From the NCBI GenBank assembly GCA_038207625.1, contig JBBQZO010000001.1:186001-250000 (forward strand): a stretch of 64,000 nucleotides of DNA. Reading direction: 5' to 3'. Position numbers and translations under genes: made by a program. Each line of letters opens with the position of its first letter. Positions within the stretch are counted from its first letter, which is position 1. The notes below the pieces were generated by a model. The model searched no databases. It was given only the letters and a program-made list of their open reading frames with translations, and was not told the origin of the DNA. The stretch is from JBBQZO01 sp038207625. Its GTDB lineage: Bacteria > Pseudomonadota > Gammaproteobacteria > Burkholderiales > Burkholderiaceae_D. Shown piece after piece: positions 62,793-64,000 of this stretch.

Positions 62793-63500
62793 TCAAAACA
62801 GGACCTTGAGCAGTTGTTGCAGACGCCGTACGTCGATGAACATCATGCTGATCTCGGCGCTGGCAATGAACAGCGCGGTCTGAAACGCGGCCGGATAGCG
62901 CTGCTGCAAGCGCGTGCACGGCCCGTCGTAGAGCGCGATGACGCGCGGCCTCGTCGCCAGAATAACGCTGGCGATACCCAGCAGTGCACCGGCGATGATG
63001 TCGGTCGGATAATGCAAGCCGAGATATACGCGCGGCAGTGCAATCAACAGCAGCGTATACAGAAAGACCGCGCAGCCGGCCGCGCGTGAGAGCAGGAAAA
63101 TGCCGGTGGCCAGCGCGAAAAACAGCGTCGCATGATCGCTGGGAAACGAGTTCCAGTCGTACAGCGATTGGGTTTCGCGCGCCGCCAGGCCGATGTAGTT
63201 GTGGAACGGCAGCGCCGGGTTGGCGAACGGACGCGGCTGGAATGGCGCGACATTGTTCACATAGCGGGCGATGACGACGGCCAGCAGGCATCCGAGCAGG
63301 CTGGCGATGATAATGCGCCGGTTGGGTGAACCGGGCGCTGGGTCGCGGAACCAAAAAAACCACAGCACGCCCATGACTGGCAAGCCTTTGAGCAGGTGAG
63401 CCGCTTCAATATACTGGACCAGCTGGTTGAAATGGGCCGAGACGGCGGTGAACTGGCCTAGCCAGCCGATGATCGCCAGATTGAATGGGTTGTTCCACAT
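62793..63500 (-). CDS. PAP2 family membrane phosphatase
   Basis: Membrane phosphatase of 235 residues, probably acting on lipid phosphates such as undecaprenyl diphosphate. The three PAP2 motifs are present in altered form: FQPRP (the Lys usually seven residues before the Arg is Asn), FPSDHATLFF and PRVYLGLHYPTDIIAG, which carries the catalytic His and Asp. About six hydrophobic helices flank them. The start at 63500 (MWNNPFNLAIIGWLGQFT) follows GGAGCAGGACCGC. It is the last complete gene of the window. Confidence 0.88.
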   Translation of the reverse strand: MWNNPFNLAIIGWLGQFTAVSAHFNQLVQYIEAAHLLKGLPVMGVLWFFWFRDPAPGSPNRRIIIASLLGCLLAVVIARYVNNVAPFQPRPFANPALPFHNYIGLAARETQSLYDWNSFPSDHATLFFALATGIFLLSRAAGCAVFLYTLLLIALPRVYLGLHYPTDIIAGALLGIASVILATRPRVIALYDGPCTRLQQRYPAAFQTALFIASAEISMMFIDVRRLQQLLKVLF

Positions 63501-63849
63501 GCGGTCCTGCTCCTAAATGGTTCGATGAATCAATCAGTACTACTCGCCGGTCCGGTCCGGCCCTTAGCGTCCGCCGCGTGCGTGTCACGCCGGTAGCACG
63601 CGCGCGGGCAGCTGCGCCCTGTTGCCAGCAGATCTTAGTCAACGATGGCGGCGCGGTCAGTGCGGTAGCGCGCCCATACCCTGTCGGGAAATCTTACAAA
63701 CACGCTGTGCTGTACCGGAAAAATCGCCTAACTCATTCAATTCAAACGGAAAATTGAGCAGGCACAAATGCTGCGTGGTGAGCAGAATTGATGCGATCGC
63801 CATTCGCAACAAGCTATTCCCTGATTGTTCACGCCACCAAGGAGTCACC
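63501..63849. other. Intergenic region upstream of the right-edge gene
   Basis: 349 bases between divergent genes. The part after 63700 is AT-richer (CATTCAATTCAAACGG, GCACAAATGCTGCG) and probably contains the promoter of the right-edge gene, but no -35/-10 pair stands out. Confidence 0.35.
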
Positions 63850-64000
63850 ATGTCTAGCCTCAGCAAGCGCATGTTGCTTAACGCCGCCGCATGTTGCCTC
63901 GGCCTCGCGCTATTCGACAGCGCGCACGCCGATGCATCGGCCACCGCCATCCTCGATATCCACAACTTTCGCTTGCTGCACGCGAGCGGCGCGACCTACA
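63850..64000 (+). CDS. Secreted protein, N-terminal fragment
   Basis: The first 50 codons only; the gene is cut by the right edge. A signal peptide is evident (MLLNAAACCLGLALFDSAHA), followed by mature sequence starting DASATAILDIHNFRLLHASG. The latter resembles the start of some exported, often PEP-CTERM, proteins, but the fragment is too short for a family. AAGGAG lies before the ATG at 63850, so translation is well supported. Confidence 0.7.
   Translation, partial: MSSLSKRMLLNAAACCLGLALFDSAHADASATAILDIHNFRLLHASGATY

Overview
The window is a gene-dense, GC-rich stretch of a betaproteobacterial chromosome, most likely from Oxalobacteraceae (the Massilia / Duganella / Janthinobacterium group). 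This rests on the protein types and gene order: two PEP-CTERM sorted proteins, a DUF6279 lipoprotein, a PutA without its own DNA-binding domain beside an Lrp-type regulator, and the block mnmG-rsmG-parA-parB-atpIBEFHAGDC. That block, with three parS sites just before mnmG, marks the origin-proximal part of the chromosome. The genus is an inference; no rRNA or tRNA gene was found.

Layout. 0-13 kb is mixed accessory and housekeeping material: a FecR-like fragment, a LysE exporter, a DUF5916 barrel protein, DUF808, a PEP-CTERM protein, a GIY-YIG/TfoX reading frame, an M28 peptidase, an ATP-grasp enzyme, and a DeoR regulator divergent from a NudK-DUF4406 fusion. A CPBP protease is divergent from a TetR regulator. 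13.7-14.2 kb holds seventeen tandem 11-bp units related to the DnaA box. 14-25.4 kb has a JmjC-like cupin protein, glmS, an Lrp regulator, an ABC/FtsX pair with a degenerate ATPase, glmU, a lipoprotein, rsmD, coaD and a ferredoxin. 25.7-35.9 kb has a chemotaxis receptor, a chalcone-isomerase-like protein, LysR, then the proline/alanine catabolic set (Lrp regulator, putA, ald) and an MTA/SAH nucleosidase.

35.9-37.4 kb is a gene-free, AT-richer 1.5 kb interval with two direct copies, about 1.12 kb apart, of a roughly 224-bp module. Each copy has a GTTTACTT element, an AT-rich tract, TAGTAG trios and five DnaA boxes in the same order, orientation and spacing. The right copy is near consensus and the left copy is decayed. 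I read this as the chromosomal origin (oriC) or a DnaA-binding locus derived from it, with repeat-rich DNA between the copies. 37.4-45 kb carries a nitronate monooxygenase, a GMC oxidoreductase and a complete branched-chain amino-acid-type ABC transporter (livG, livF, binding protein, livH, livM). A 3-hydroxybutyrate oligomer hydrolase, an iron alcohol dehydrogenase and a TSUP permease follow.

49.4-61.5 kb is the parS / mnmG / rsmG / parAB / ATP synthase block, with a strong promoter before atpI and an intrinsic terminator after atpC. The right end has a second PEP-CTERM protein, a PAP2 phosphatase and the start of a secreted protein cut by the window edge. Functionally the region joins origin recognition and segregation (DnaA boxes, parS, ParAB), cell-envelope sugar supply (GlmS, GlmU), energy generation (F1Fo ATP synthase) and amino-acid catabolism (PutA, Ald, Liv).
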